The notes: generated from the letters alone by a model not told the origin. A DNA stretch of 64,000 bases from Hellea balneolensis DSM 19091 (GCF_000428525.1 NZ_KE386760.1:170973-234972), one strand, 5' to 3'; positions 44,694 to 52,615 are shown, counted from the stretch's first letter. A program made the numbers and translations.

Positions 44694-46286
44694 ATGTTCG
44701 AGGCCCTTGGCGATAAATTAGGCGGCGTATTTGACAATCTTACGGGGCGCGGTGCGCTGTCGGAGAAGGATGTCAACGCCGCTATGCGCGAAATTCGCGT
44801 GGCCTTGCTAGAAGCCGATGTCGCTCTGCCCGTTGTCAAAGACTTCATTGAAAAGATTAAAGTCGAAGCCGTTGGCGAAAAAGTCATCAAATCGGTTAAG
44901 CCCGGTCAGCAAATCGTCAAAATCGTCCATGACGCGCTTATACAAATGCTCGGCGGGACGCTTTCTGAAGACGAAGCCGATATCGAGGCCGCCGCGGTTA
45001 GCTCTCAATTGAACCTCGCGGGACGACCGCCTGTCGCCATTCTTATGGCTGGTCTTCAAGGCTCCGGTAAAACGACTTCGACAGGCAAAATTGGTAAATT
45101 CCTCAAAGAGCGCGGGAAGCGCAAAGTCTTACTCGCCTCGCTTGATACAAATCGCCCTGCTGCGATGGAACAACTTGGCATTTTGGCAGAGCAAACGGGC
45201 GTTGGCTTCCTTCCTATTGTGAAGGGACAGTCTGCACTTGAGATTGCGAAGCGCGCGATGAATGAAGGCGCGAAAGGCGGCTATGATGTTGTCTTTCTTG
45301 ATACAGCTGGCCGCACGACTATTAATGATGAATTGATGGACGAAGTCGCGGCGATTGCTGAGGCAACCCAGCCAATTGAAACGCTCCTCGTGGCGGACGC
45401 GCTGACGGGTCAAGACGCGGTTGAGACCGCCAAACGCTTTCATGCCCGCCTCCCGCTGACAGGTCTCGTCCTCACGCGTATTGATGGTGATGGCCGCGGC
45501 GGCGCGGCGCTCTCTATGCGGGCTGTGACTGGCTTGCCGATTAAATTTCTCGGGACGGGCGAAAAGCTAGACGGCCTCGAAGCCTTTGATGCAGAACGCT
45601 TGGCGGGCCGTATTTTGGGCCAAGGTGATATTGTCTCGTTGGTTGAAAAAGCCTCTCAGGTTATTGACGAAAAAGACGCTGCTAAAATGGCCAAAAAGAT
45701 GGAGAAGGGGACGTTTGATTTAGACGACCTTGGAAAACAGCTTGGCCAAATGCAAAAAATGGGCGGCATGGGCGGGCTTATGAAAATGATGCCTGGCATG
45801 GGCAAAATGAAAAAGCAGCTCGATGCAGCGGGTGGGATTGATGATCGCTTGCTCAAGCAGCAACAAGCCATCATCCTCTCCATGACACCCCAAGAGCGCA
45901 AAAAGCCAGACTTGCTTAAAGCGTCTCGTAAGAAGCGTATCGCGGCGGGTTCAGGCATGAGCGTGCAGGAAGTCAACAAGCTTTTGAAGATGCACCGCCA
46001 AATGTCCGATATGATGAAGAAGATGGGTAAGGGCGGTATGGCTGGCCTGATGCAGCAAATGGGCGGCATGCCAGGCATGCCAAAAATGCCCGGCGGGATG
46101 ATGCCTGGTAAAGGTGGAATGCCGAACCCCGCCAATATGGATCCGGCGCAGCTCGAAGAACTCAAAAAACAAATGGGCAATATGCCAAAGGGTCTTCCGG
46201 GCCTTGGTGGTAGTCTTCCCGGATTAGGCGGCGGAAAACCAAAGCTCCCCGGTATTGGCGGTCTGCCATTTGGTAAAAAGAAATAA
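44694..46286 (+). CDS. ffh: Signal recognition particle protein Ffh
   Basis: Ffh binds 4.5S RNA and hydrophobic signal sequences as they emerge from the ribosome and hands them to FtsY at the membrane. The 530-residue protein has the N domain, a GTPase domain with G-L-Q-G-S-G-K-T-T near residue 118 and D-T-A-G-R-T near 203, and a Met- and Gly-rich M domain from about residue 325 that is longer than in E. coli, ending in G/M/P-rich runs (M-G-G-M-P-G-M-P). AAGGAA precedes the ATG. It is followed by rpsP, as in many alphaproteobacteria. Confidence 0.97.
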   Translation: MFEALGDKLGGVFDNLTGRGALSEKDVNAAMREIRVALLEADVALPVVKDFIEKIKVEAVGEKVIKSVKPGQQIVKIVHDALIQMLGGTLSEDEADIEAAAVSSQLNLAGRPPVAILMAGLQGSGKTTSTGKIGKFLKERGKRKVLLASLDTNRPAAMEQLGILAEQTGVGFLPIVKGQSALEIAKRAMNEGAKGGYDVVFLDTAGRTTINDELMDEVAAIAEATQPIETLLVADALTGQDAVETAKRFHARLPLTGLVLTRIDGDGRGGAALSMRAVTGLPIKFLGTGEKLDGLEAFDAERLAGRILGQGDIVSLVEKASQVIDEKDAAKMAKKMEKGTFDLDDLGKQLGQMQKMGGMGGLMKMMPGMGKMKKQLDAAGGIDDRLLKQQQAIILSMTPQERKKPDLLKASRKKRIAAGSGMSVQEVNKLLKMHRQMSDMMKKMGKGGMAGLMQQMGGMPGMPKMPGGMMPGKGGMPNPANMDPAQLEELKKQMGNMPKGLPGLGGSLPGLGGGKPKLPGIGGLPFGKKK

Positions 46287-46332
46287 CTGAACTGACTAAA
46301 TTAAACTGAATGCTTATTTAAAGGAAAACATC

Positions 46333-46851
46333 ATGGCACTCAAATTACGTCTCGCCCGTCACGGCGCTAAAAAACGTCCTTATTACCGCGTCGTTGTTGC
46401 GGATAGCCGCTCACCGCGCGATGGCCGTTTCATCGATATTGTTGGGAAATATAACCCAATGCTTCCAAAGGACTCAGAAGAGCGCGTTATTCTTGATGTT
46501 GAAAAATGTAAAGAATGGCTCGGTAAAGGGGCTCGGCCAACAGAACGCGTCGCCCGTTTCCTCGGTGCTGCTGGTCTCTGGGAATGGAAAGCGGGTAATA
46601 ACCCGATTAAGGGTAAGCCTGGCGCCAAAGCTGAGCAGATGATCAAAGACAAAGCTGAAAAAGCCGAAGCGCGTAAAGCGGCTGAGGCCGAAGCTAAGGA
46701 AGCGGCGAAAGAGGCGGCTAAGGCGGCAGAAGAAGCGGCGAAAGAAGCTGAAGCGGCTGAAAAAGCTGCAGCTGAGGAGGCTAAGAACGCACCTAGCGAA
46801 GAGGCTCCCGCAGAGGAAGCCCCTGCAGAAGAGCCAAAAGCTGAAGAGTAG
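46333..46851 (+). CDS. rpsP: 30S ribosomal protein S16 with Ala/Glu-rich tail
   Basis: The first 80 residues are standard S16 ([22 protein letters not shown], then [14 protein letters not shown]). The rest, to residue 172, is a low-complexity tail of Ala, Glu and Lys repeats that would form a long charged helix; E. coli S16 has about 82 residues. Tails of this kind occur in alphaproteobacteria, but the length here is large. A strong two-way terminator follows. Confidence 0.95.
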   Translation: MALKLRLARHGAKKRPYYRVVVADSRSPRDGRFIDIVGKYNPMLPKDSEERVILDVEKCKEWLGKGARPTERVARFLGAAGLWEWKAGNNPIKGKPGAKAEQMIKDKAEKAEARKAAEAEAKEAAKEAAKAAEEAAKEAEAAEKAAAEEAKNAPSEEAPAEEAPAEEPKAEE

Positions 46852-46874
46852 CCTTTCGCAATTAATTAGAGCTC

Positions 46875-46902
46875 AAACCGAAGAGTTTTCTCTTCGGTTT
46901 TC
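46875..46902. terminator. Two-way terminator after rpsP
   Basis: AAACCGAAGAG (46875-46885) and CTCTTCGGTTT (46890-46900) form an 11-bp stem with a TTTT loop and T/A runs beyond. It ends rpsP and overlaps the end of the convergent marR-like gene. Confidence 0.85.
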
Positions 46903-47507
46903 TATTTGACGAGAGATAAGAGGGCGGCGCTAATCATGTCATCTTCTTCCTCATCTCTGAGAGGCGGCAACCTGTCTGCGCAAGCCCGCATCGCTTCAGT
47001 GCGTTTGCTGACCTTATAGACCGCTGTCAAATGTTCCGTTTTTTCGCGTGCCGTCATTGATTTTTCGATCATGCTTTCCAGCGTCATGAAGACGGTTTTG
47101 ACGCGCCGCGCGTATAGTTGCGCAAGTGCTTCTCCCGTTTCCGTCAGGACCAAAAAGAAACTTCGTGTATCTGTAAGGTTTTCTTTTTTAATGACCATAT
47201 TTGCCTTTTCCAGCTTTGCGACGGCTCGCGTTACTGTCGCGGGGTCATAGCGTAGCATGGCGGCAATATGCGCCGGCGTTAGAGGGGCATCATAAAATTC
47301 AAGACAGGCCATGACTCGTAATTCACGCAGTTTGAGCCCATGGGTTTCCCCAATAGAGGGCATGACGCATGTTTTGATTATGGCATCATAATCATCCGCT
47401 ATTTTTTCGGATAGCGCCTGAAAAGTGGTATCTGCATAGGATTCGGGATTAACCTTGAGTTTTGGTCTTATGTCACGAATGAGTTTGTTTGTGTCATGAG
47501 ATGACAT
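46902..47507 (-). CDS. MarR-family winged-helix regulator
   Basis: A 201-residue regulator of the MarR family with the winged-helix core at about residues 55-120 (L-R-E-L-R-V-M-A-C-L, A-H-I-A-A-M-L-R-Y-D-P-A-T-V-T-R-A-V-A-K-L-E, T-D-T-R-S-F-F-L-V-L-T-E-T-G). It has about 50 extra residues at the N-terminus and a helical C-terminal extension with an acidic end. A GCGTAT/ATACGC dyad lies 14-29 bp upstream of the start, and a TTGAAGTTTCAA site lies 73 bp upstream, the same 12-mer as in the repeat array at 49445. Confidence 0.88.
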   Translation of the reverse strand: MSSHDTNKLIRDIRPKLKVNPESYADTTFQALSEKIADDYDAIIKTCVMPSIGETHGLKLRELRVMACLEFYDAPLTPAHIAAMLRYDPATVTRAVAKLEKANMVIKKENLTDTRSFFLVLTETGEALAQLYARRVKTVFMTLESMIEKSMTAREKTEHLTAVYKVSKRTEAMRACADRLPPLRDEEEDDMISAALLSLVK

Positions 47508-47520
47508 GCGTAGGCTCCTT

Positions 47521-47536
47521 GCGTATAGCGATACGC
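47521..47536 (-). promoter_or_regulatory. Dyad ahead of the MarR-type gene
   Basis: GCGTAT and ATACGC flank AGCG, 14-29 bp upstream of the marR-like start. It could be an autoregulatory operator or a leader hairpin. Confidence 0.45.
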
Positions 47537-47579
47537 CTTATTGCCCACATCTCTAAGGTCGCGCCCCCCAATGAAATCA

Positions 47580-47591
47580 TTGAAGTTTCAA
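47580..47591 (-). promoter_or_regulatory. Single TTGAAGTTTCAA box upstream of the MarR-type gene
   Basis: Read on the minus strand this is TTGAAACTTCAA, identical to the unit of the five-copy array at 49445-49539. It lies between the MarR-type gene and the receiver-like gene. Confidence 0.4.
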
Positions 47592-47631
47592 TCATATATT
47601 AGGCCCTAAAGGTTAAACATCGGTGAAGGCT

Positions 47632-48063
47632 TCACGCGTCATCCGTTTCTTTTTCAAGGCCATCATCGAGCCAATGAGATAGAACATTTTCAAGATGCAT
47701 ATCCCATAGAGTATGCGCGATGGATTGTTCCAAGGGCAGTTTGCATGTGACTTCTGAAATAACGGCTTCTCCTTTGTGAACTTTGACCCGTTTTAATTTC
47801 AAGGATTGCCCGTAATTGATAAGATGAGGGATATTCATCAAAACCAGCGTATCAGAAAGGCGGTCGATTTGTGTTTCGCAAATCGAGGCATCGATAATTG
47901 CAAGATCCGGGGGGTCGGTGACAAGAAGCCTATAGGCTGACGTGACCTTTCCGATGGGCCCAAATATAACTTGGCGATCTTTATAAAGGTGCTGTGCAAT
48001 GCGGTGCCCGAAAGCTGCATCATTTTGCACAATTAGAATATTTGAATGAATTGTATCTGTCAT
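47632..48063 (-). CDS. Receiver-like (REC-fold) protein
   Basis: A 143-residue protein with the fold pattern of a response-regulator receiver: I-L-I-V-Q-N-D near residue 9 (acidic pocket), D-L-A-I-I-D-A-S near residue 53 (phosphoacceptor-type Asp58), and later V-H-K-G-E-A-V. It lacks an output domain; motifs past the second acidic site are weak, so phosphorylation is uncertain. A 20-bp gap separates it from the exported protein upstream (48084); both could be read together on the minus strand. Confidence 0.7.
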   Translation of the reverse strand: MTDTIHSNILIVQNDAAFGHRIAQHLYKDRQVIFGPIGKVTSAYRLLVTDPPDLAIIDASICETQIDRLSDTLVLMNIPHLINYGQSLKLKRVKVHKGEAVISEVTCKLPLEQSIAHTLWDMHLENVLSHWLDDGLEKETDDA

Positions 48064-48083
48064 TTTATAGCCCTTAGCCGGTA

Positions 48084-49199
48084 TTATTTTAATAAAGCCC
48101 GGATTGTCAGCGTCGCAACATTCCCCGCGGCAAGCGCCGCATCGTTGATGGCGATATTACAATCTGAAGCGCCGCAATCCTCTTGAAAGCCAGGCGTGTC
48201 TATCGTTCCACCGCTAAAGCCTGACATGTCCGCCATCGCGAATTTAAGCGTCCCATCAAGCGTGTTTGTAAAGCTAATATCCTCGGCCGAAGTGCTGTCT
48301 GCGGAATTACGAAATATGAATTTATATTCAACACAAGCTCCTGGAATGGCATATCCTTCCATGATGGGCCCTGACGGATTTTCGCAGTCTATGCCTTCTT
48401 GATGATGAACTCTAAACTCTGTTGAGGCCGTCAGTTGTGGCGTGTCGATTTGGAAGCTATTTGTGGCGGAATGATCACCTTGTTTTGCCATTTCAAAACT
48501 TGTGCCGGAGGTATCTGCTAATAGGGTATCTGCGCCTCTGTCACCTTCTGAATCTCTAAGATAAACGGGCGTGTGCGGGGAGGCGGCTGTACTCGGCTCA
48601 AGCGTTTCGGCGATTAAAGTAACCTCACCTACAGCGCCTGACTCAATACCTCTGCCACTAGGGATAGCGCTACGTATTTTGACCCAAATGACAGCGTCTG
48701 AGTGAATATCATCTGTGATGGGGTCACCGTCTAAACTGGTGAAGTGGCCATCATCAGCGCCGGGCTCAAAAACGCCGTCACCATCATCAAGGGCTGTAAA
48801 TATTTGGATGCTGGACACATCAAAATCATCTGACGCACCGTTCATGACGCGTAATTTATAGGCTTGTAGGTCATTCCCCATATTGGAGACAGAGAATAAT
48901 AATTCTTGATCTGTTGCGCCTGGCACAACTGTTTCATCTCCGAGGGCCGTTACGGTTAGATCAATAATGCGGTCAACCGTAAACGTGATCGCATCATTAG
49001 CATTTGATACTGTATCCTGCGTAACGCCGCCGGCTGAGTAATCAAGAACATAGCTATTTGTAACAGTTGTATTGGCGGGTGTCCCAGCCGCAAAAGCGGA
49101 CGGGCTTATAGCTGCCATTAATCCGCCCATAAGGGTGACAAGTCCGGCCCGTTTTACATTATTTTTAGTCAAGCGGATACGCTCGTTGAAATTACTCAT
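48084..49199 (-). CDS. Exported DUF11-like beta-repeat protein
   Basis: A 371-residue exported protein. The second of two ATGs (49199) has AGG at suitable spacing; the signal peptide (about 38 residues) ends near A-F-A-A. The mature part has two similar beta-sandwich domains (T-N-S-Y-V-L-D-Y-S-A-G-G near the first; T-N-S-F-Q-I-D-T-P near the second), and C-V-E-Y-K-F-I-F-R-N-S near residue 293 is the DUF11-type repeat that carries isolated D/N pairs. Such proteins are cell-surface or secreted. A long hairpin and small dyads lie in the upstream leader. Confidence 0.7.
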   Translation of the reverse strand: MSNFNERIRLTKNNVKRAGLVTLMGGLMAAISPSAFAAGTPANTTVTNSYVLDYSAGGVTQDTVSNANDAITFTVDRIIDLTVTALGDETVVPGATDQELLFSVSNMGNDLQAYKLRVMNGASDDFDVSSIQIFTALDDGDGVFEPGADDGHFTSLDGDPITDDIHSDAVIWVKIRSAIPSGRGIESGAVGEVTLIAETLEPSTAASPHTPVYLRDSEGDRGADTLLADTSGTSFEMAKQGDHSATNSFQIDTPQLTASTEFRVHHQEGIDCENPSGPIMEGYAIPGACVEYKFIFRNSADSTSAEDISFTNTLDGTLKFAMADMSGFSGGTIDTPGFQEDCGASDCNIAINDAALAAGNVATLTIRALLK

Positions 49200-49248
49200 T
49201 CTCATCTACCTAATCTTACGAGCGTTTATTCGCTCTTATGTAATAAGA

Positions 49249-49293
49249 GCCATCCGGGGCCTACTTTGGGAACAAACCCCGGATGGCTTTTTT
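49249..49293. other. Strong hairpin in the DUF11-type gene leader
   Basis: GCCATCCGGGG (49249-49259) and CCCCGGATGGC (49277-49287) form a perfect 11-bp stem, with a T-run on the plus side. No plus-strand gene feeds into it; on the minus strand it lies in the 5' leader of the gene at 49199. A second dyad (CTCTTAT/ATAAGAG, 49232-49248) lies between it and the start. Confidence 0.5.
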
Positions 49294-49444
49294 GCGACTG
49301 CCATTGGCTTTGGGAAGTGGTCCTGCAGTCTATGTTACCGTGGGTGCCCTTGGGTGGGCCGCCTCTTTCGATGCTTGTAAGCTAACATGAACAAGACTGC
49401 AGAAAAGTTAACAGCAGCAAGAAAAATGATGTAAAAACAATGAC

Positions 49445-49539
49445 TTGAAACTTCAATTAGTTAATTTCAGCTTCAACTAAATTCCTTGAAACTTCAACAA
49501 TAATCATTGAACCTTCAAGTAAAGCCGTTTCAAATTCAA
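49445..49539 (+). repeat. Five-unit repeat array, period about 21 bp
   Basis: Units start at 49445 (TTGAAACTTCAA), 49465 (TTTCAGCTTCAA), 49486 (TTGAAACTTCAA), 49507 (TTGAACCTTCAA) and 49528 (TTTCAAATTCAA). Each spans a TTGAA/TTCAA dyad or its half. Starts are 20, 21, 21 and 21 bp apart, so all face the same side of the helix. Spacers differ, so this is a set of protein-binding sites and not a recent duplication. Confidence 0.75.
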
Positions 49540-49606
49540 AAACTATCCAGTTTTATGAGGATTTTATTTGAAATTGCAAAGACCTCTTTTTTTAAAGGCT
49601 CCAAAG

Positions 49607-49621
49607 TTAAACCGCCCTTAA
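49607..49621 (+). promoter_or_regulatory. CtrA-type box
   Basis: TTAA-ACCGCCC-TTAA fits the TTAA-N7-TTAA consensus of the cell-cycle regulator CtrA. It lies about 180 bp before the gene at 49798; a half site (TTAACC) follows at 49641. Confidence 0.5.
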
Positions 49622-49797
49622 CCCTAATTGGTCACCGAATATTAACCCTAATTTCAGCAAATAATTTTTTCTCACAGAGATCTCTTAACAATTATATCTG
49701 AAATTATGTCTTGGAGCCTGATTTTGGGCTCACTTTAGGAGGCTTATTCTAATAATTAGGCGTAAGTTTTAGGCAACACACTTATTGGAGAAACACT

Positions 49798-50589
49798 ATG
49801 AGCAGCCAGACATTAGAAACAAAGACGTTCACCCCTGTTAAAAATACAATTTTAGCCGTGCGCCGCACGCGCCGTGCCTATCTCGGTTTACATGTCGCGG
49901 CCTTTGAGCAAGCACAGCTCGGATTTTCTAAGGCGCGTGAGCTTACAGATGGATTGTTTGAAGAGCTCGTATCGAAAGGTGAGGTTCTTGAAGCTAAAGC
50001 AGGCGTGTCTTTTAAGAGCACGCAGGTCAAAATGATCGAAGGTTATAATGAGACGGCGGAAACTGTACGAGATATCTTGCCATCCTCAGGCAATCGCGTT
50101 GAAGAGCTTGAAGCAGAAGTTGCCTCGCTAACGGCTAAATTAAAATCCTTGGATAAGCCAGCAGCGAAAAAGAAGGCGGTCCAGAAAAAGACAGTGAAGA
50201 AAGCTACGTCACAAACAGCTGTTAAGAAAGCAGCCCCTATAAAAGCTGAGGCCGAAACCGCTCTGGCTGATAAATATGTCTCATATGTCGAAGATGTTCG
50301 CGGATATGACAAAGAAGCCGATGCCGCCATCATTAAGAAAATTGTTGATCATTGCGGTATTGCGCTACAAAGCCGTGATGGTCTTTTCGTGGCCTGTTCT
50401 GATGAAACAGAGCGCCACACAGTTCGCGATAGTTGGCTTATCAAAAAGCTTGGCGTGACAGGCGAAACACCTGCGTTGGATGCAAAGGTGATGGCTGTGT
50501 GCGAAACGATGCAAAAAGACCGCATGAAGTCACGCGTCACATTCTATTACCTTCTGGCGAAAAATGAAGGCAAGCTTGCCTCTCTCTAA
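49798..50589 (+). CDS. Phasin-like helical protein fused to DUF2853
   Basis: A 263-residue soluble protein. Residues about 1-110 form amphipathic helices as in phasins (Y-L-G-L-H-V-A-A-F-E-Q-A-Q-L-G, then R-V-E-E-L-E-A-E-V-A-S-L). Residues about 115-155 form a Lys/Ala-rich linker (K-K-A-V-Q-K-K-T-V-K-K). Residues about 160-263 are DUF2853: Y-V-S-Y-V-E-D-V-R-G-Y-D, I-V-D-H-C-G-I-A-L-Q-S-R-D, D-R-M-K-S-R-V-T-F-Y-Y-L-L. DUF2853 alone is usually about 100 residues. The basic linker could bind DNA or a polymer surface. It is preceded by the repeat array and the CtrA box. Confidence 0.8.
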   Translation: MSSQTLETKTFTPVKNTILAVRRTRRAYLGLHVAAFEQAQLGFSKARELTDGLFEELVSKGEVLEAKAGVSFKSTQVKMIEGYNETAETVRDILPSSGNRVEELEAEVASLTAKLKSLDKPAAKKKAVQKKTVKKATSQTAVKKAAPIKAEAETALADKYVSYVEDVRGYDKEADAAIIKKIVDHCGIALQSRDGLFVACSDETERHTVRDSWLIKKLGVTGETPALDAKVMAVCETMQKDRMKSRVTFYYLLAKNEGKLASL

Positions 50590-50613
50590 GCTTTTGAAGA
50601 CTGTGCTGAATTT

Positions 50614-50645
50614 AAAACCCGTCTTTCGAGGCGGGTTTTTTTATA
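50614..50645 (+). terminator. Terminator after the phasin/DUF2853 gene
   Basis: AAAACCCGTCT (50614-50624) pairs with AGGCGGGTTTT (one T-G wobble) around a TTCG tetraloop and ends in a T run. Confidence 0.85.
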
Positions 50646-50655
50646 GCTCAATTTT

Positions 50656-51285
50656 TTAAAAGAGCGATCCTTTAAGACCGTCCAAAACAAATTGCGCCGC
50701 TAATGTTGTTAGCAAAACACCTAAGACGCGGGTCAATACATCTGTCACGCTTTTACCCATGAGCTTCATGAGCGGGCCTGCAATGAGGAAAGTGATCAGC
50801 GTGATGATAAGGGTGAGCGCCAAGGCCGCAAGAATTGAAATTTGCCCGGCCAATGTTTCTGTCTTGCCCATCATAATTAAAAGCGAGGCCATGGTTCCGG
50901 GTCCTGCAATCATTGGAATACCCATGGGGAAAACTGAAATATCTTCGGGGTGAGTAACCTCTTCCAACACTTCCTCTGCGCGGCCTTCACGCGATTCCGT
51001 GCGTTTTTCAAACACCATGTTCAAGCCGATAATGAACAGCATGATGCCGCCGGCTATGCGCAGGGCATCGAGGCTTATACCCAATTTTGAAAATATAAAC
51101 TCTCCGACATAGGCAAAGCCAAAGAGTATGATAGAGGCAATGAAAACTGATTTAAACGCCATCGCTTTTTGATGTTGACGCGATGTTCCATTGGTTAGCG
51201 TTGCAAAAATTGGCGCGCAACCGGGCGGGTCAATAATCACAAATAAGATGGCAAAGGCCGAGAGGAAGAGCTCAACTTCAAACAT
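50656..51285 (-). CDS. MarC-family integral membrane protein
   Basis: A 209-residue inner-membrane protein of the UPF0056/MarC family, with about six hydrophobic segments, F-V-I-I-D-P-P-G near residue 15, R-I-A-G-G-I-M-L-F near residue 76, and P-M-G-I-P-M-I-A-G-P-G-T near residue 121. Transport substrates are unclear; the old link to multidrug resistance was withdrawn for E. coli MarC. A single gene, convergent with the phasin gene. Confidence 0.9.
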   Translation of the reverse strand: MFEVELFLSAFAILFVIIDPPGCAPIFATLTNGTSRQHQKAMAFKSVFIASIILFGFAYVGEFIFSKLGISLDALRIAGGIMLFIIGLNMVFEKRTESREGRAEEVLEEVTHPEDISVFPMGIPMIAGPGTMASLLIMMGKTETLAGQISILAALALTLIITLITFLIAGPLMKLMGKSVTDVLTRVLGVLLTTLAAQFVLDGLKGSLF

Positions 51286-51487
51286 GGCGGCGGCATAGGC
51301 CTTTCCCCCGCAAAGGGCAAGGCTTTGTCTTAAGTTGCGCGTCTCTCATCGGTCCCTATCACGAGCCGACTGACCAAGCTTTAAGCGGTGTTTTTGCGTC
51401 GGATTGGGCTGTGATTTTGGAAGCTCCTCGAAGATTCTTTACGCTGTCCTCTTGAAACTCAATAACGACTTTCCAATATTGATAAAA

Positions 51488-51506
51488 TGATATCAAAATG
51501 ATATCA
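51488..51506. promoter_or_regulatory. Tandem TGATATCA palindromes ahead of the SPFH operon
   Basis: Two perfect palindromes, TGATATCA at 51488-51495 and 51499-51506, begin 11 bp apart (one helical turn), 28 bp before the start of the SPFH gene. TTGAT on one side extends the first. This is the layout of ribbon-helix-helix operators, and an RHH protein is encoded in the same operon. Confidence 0.6.
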
Positions 51507-51533
51507 ATAAATAGTATTCAAAAGGAGAGCGAT

Positions 51534-52418
51534 ATGAGCGAGATTAGAGAGAATGAAGTAAAGTCGATTAGCGGGATTCCGTTTTTACTATTCATGTTAG
51601 TGTTACTAGCAGCGGGGCTTTATTTATTTGGGCAGATGCTTGGAGGGGCTGAAAGTAAGGGCGCACGCGTGGCCTGGGTCATTGGCGGTTTTGTAAGTTT
51701 TGGGGTTTGGATTACCTTTTTAGGCGGCCTTTATAAAGTTGAGCCCAATCAATCTGCGGTGTTAAGCTTGTTTGGTAAATACGTCGGAACTGTACGCACA
51801 CCCGGCCTGCGGCTTAACAATCCGTTTTACACAAAAAAGAAGATCAGCTTACGGGTGCGCAATTTTGAAAGCGGTAAGCTGAAGGTCAATGAGTTGGAAG
51901 GATCTCCTATTGAGATCGCGGCCATTGTCGTGTGGGAAGTCAATGACTCCGCCGAAGCTGTATTCAACGTAGATGACTATGAGAGCTTTGTGCAAATTCA
52001 GTCTGAAGCCGCCATCCGGGCCATGGCGACAAGCTATCCCTATGATCAGCATGGAGATGAAATAAGCTTGCGTTCGCATCCGGCGGAAATTTCCGAGCGC
52101 TTGCGCCATGAGATACAGGACCGACTCGCAAAAGCGGGTATCAATGTTATAGAAAGCCGCATTTCGCATTTGGCCTACTCACCGGAAATTGCGGGCGCTA
52201 TGCTGCAACGGCAACAAGCGGGGGCTATTATCGCCGCGCGGAAGAAAATTGTCGAAGGTGCGGTCGGAATGGTCGAGGATGCTTTGGAGTCCTTAAAAGC
52301 GAAAGATATCATTGAGCTTGATGATGAACGCAAAGCCACAATGGTGAGCAATTTGTTGGTCGTGCTCTGTTCCGACAAAGCAACACAGCCCGTCGTGAAT
52401 ACAGGGTCGCTCTACTAA
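51534..52418 (+). CDS. SPFH-domain (Band 7) membrane protein
   Basis: A 294-residue membrane-anchored SPFH protein. The ATG at 51534 follows AAGGAG. Two hydrophobic segments (about residues 15-35 and 48-66) lead into an SPFH domain: [15 protein letters not shown], then [13 protein letters not shown], and a coiled-coil-like C-terminal part with [11 protein letters not shown]. Such proteins order membrane microdomains and act on proteases. It stands first in an operon with an Arc-type RHH gene and a DUF4177 gene, 2 bp apart. Confidence 0.88.
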   Translation: MSEIRENEVKSISGIPFLLFMLVLLAAGLYLFGQMLGGAESKGARVAWVIGGFVSFGVWITFLGGLYKVEPNQSAVLSLFGKYVGTVRTPGLRLNNPFYTKKKISLRVRNFESGKLKVNELEGSPIEIAAIVVWEVNDSAEAVFNVDDYESFVQIQSEAAIRAMATSYPYDQHGDEISLRSHPAEISERLRHEIQDRLAKAGINVIESRISHLAYSPEIAGAMLQRQQAGAIIAARKKIVEGAVGMVEDALESLKAKDIIELDDERKATMVSNLLVVLCSDKATQPVVNTGSLY

Positions 52419-52420
52419 AA

Positions 52421-52615
52421 GTGGCTGCAAAAAAAGCATATCCCCTGCGCATCAATCCGGATGTGCTCAAAGCGATGCAGCGCTGGTCTGATGATGAGCT
52501 GCGCTCCGTCAATGCCCAGATCGAATATGTGCTGCGGGATGCTTTAAGAAAGCAGGGGCGGTTGAAAGAGACAAAATCAGCGGCGGTAAGAACAAATTCG
52601 CAAAAGGAGGACTAA
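52421..52615 (+). CDS. Arc-type ribbon-helix-helix protein
   Basis: A 64-residue protein starting with GTG 2 bp after the SPFH gene. It reads K-K-A-Y-P-L-R-I-N-P-D-V-L-K-A-M-Q-R-W-S-D-D-E-L-R-S-V-N-A-Q-I-E-Y-V-L-R, a one-strand then two-helix pattern typical of Arc/MetJ-like repressors, with a basic, disordered tail. Probable DNA-binding dimer; the tandem TGATATCA sites 900 bp upstream, at the operon start, are its likely operators. Followed by DUF4177 with AGGAGG. Confidence 0.82.
   Translation: MAAKKAYPLRINPDVLKAMQRWSDDELRSVNAQIEYVLRDALRKQGRLKETKSAAVRTNSQKED

Larger units (their letters stand above)
49294..49797. other. Intergenic region with iterons, no gene
   Basis: No gene is supported. 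Contents: a five-unit 21-bp-period repeat array (49445-49539), a CtrA-like box (49607-49621), two TTAACCCTAATT copies (49617 and 49641) and an AT-rich leader before the gene at 49798. One short frame at 49507 starts with TTG inside the array and is not a gene. Confidence 0.6.

Noticed and set aside
49249..49293. Plus-strand terminator for a gene upstream
   Set aside because: The gene on its left is on the minus strand and starts there, so nothing is known to be ended by it.
49445..49539. CRISPR-like array
   Set aside because: Units are 12 bp with dyad symmetry and variable 8-9-bp spacers of one helical turn; no cas genes are nearby. Binding-site iterons fit better.
49507..49701. 64-residue frame starting in the repeat array
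   Set aside because: Starts with TTG inside the third array unit; no family pattern. It is a chance frame.
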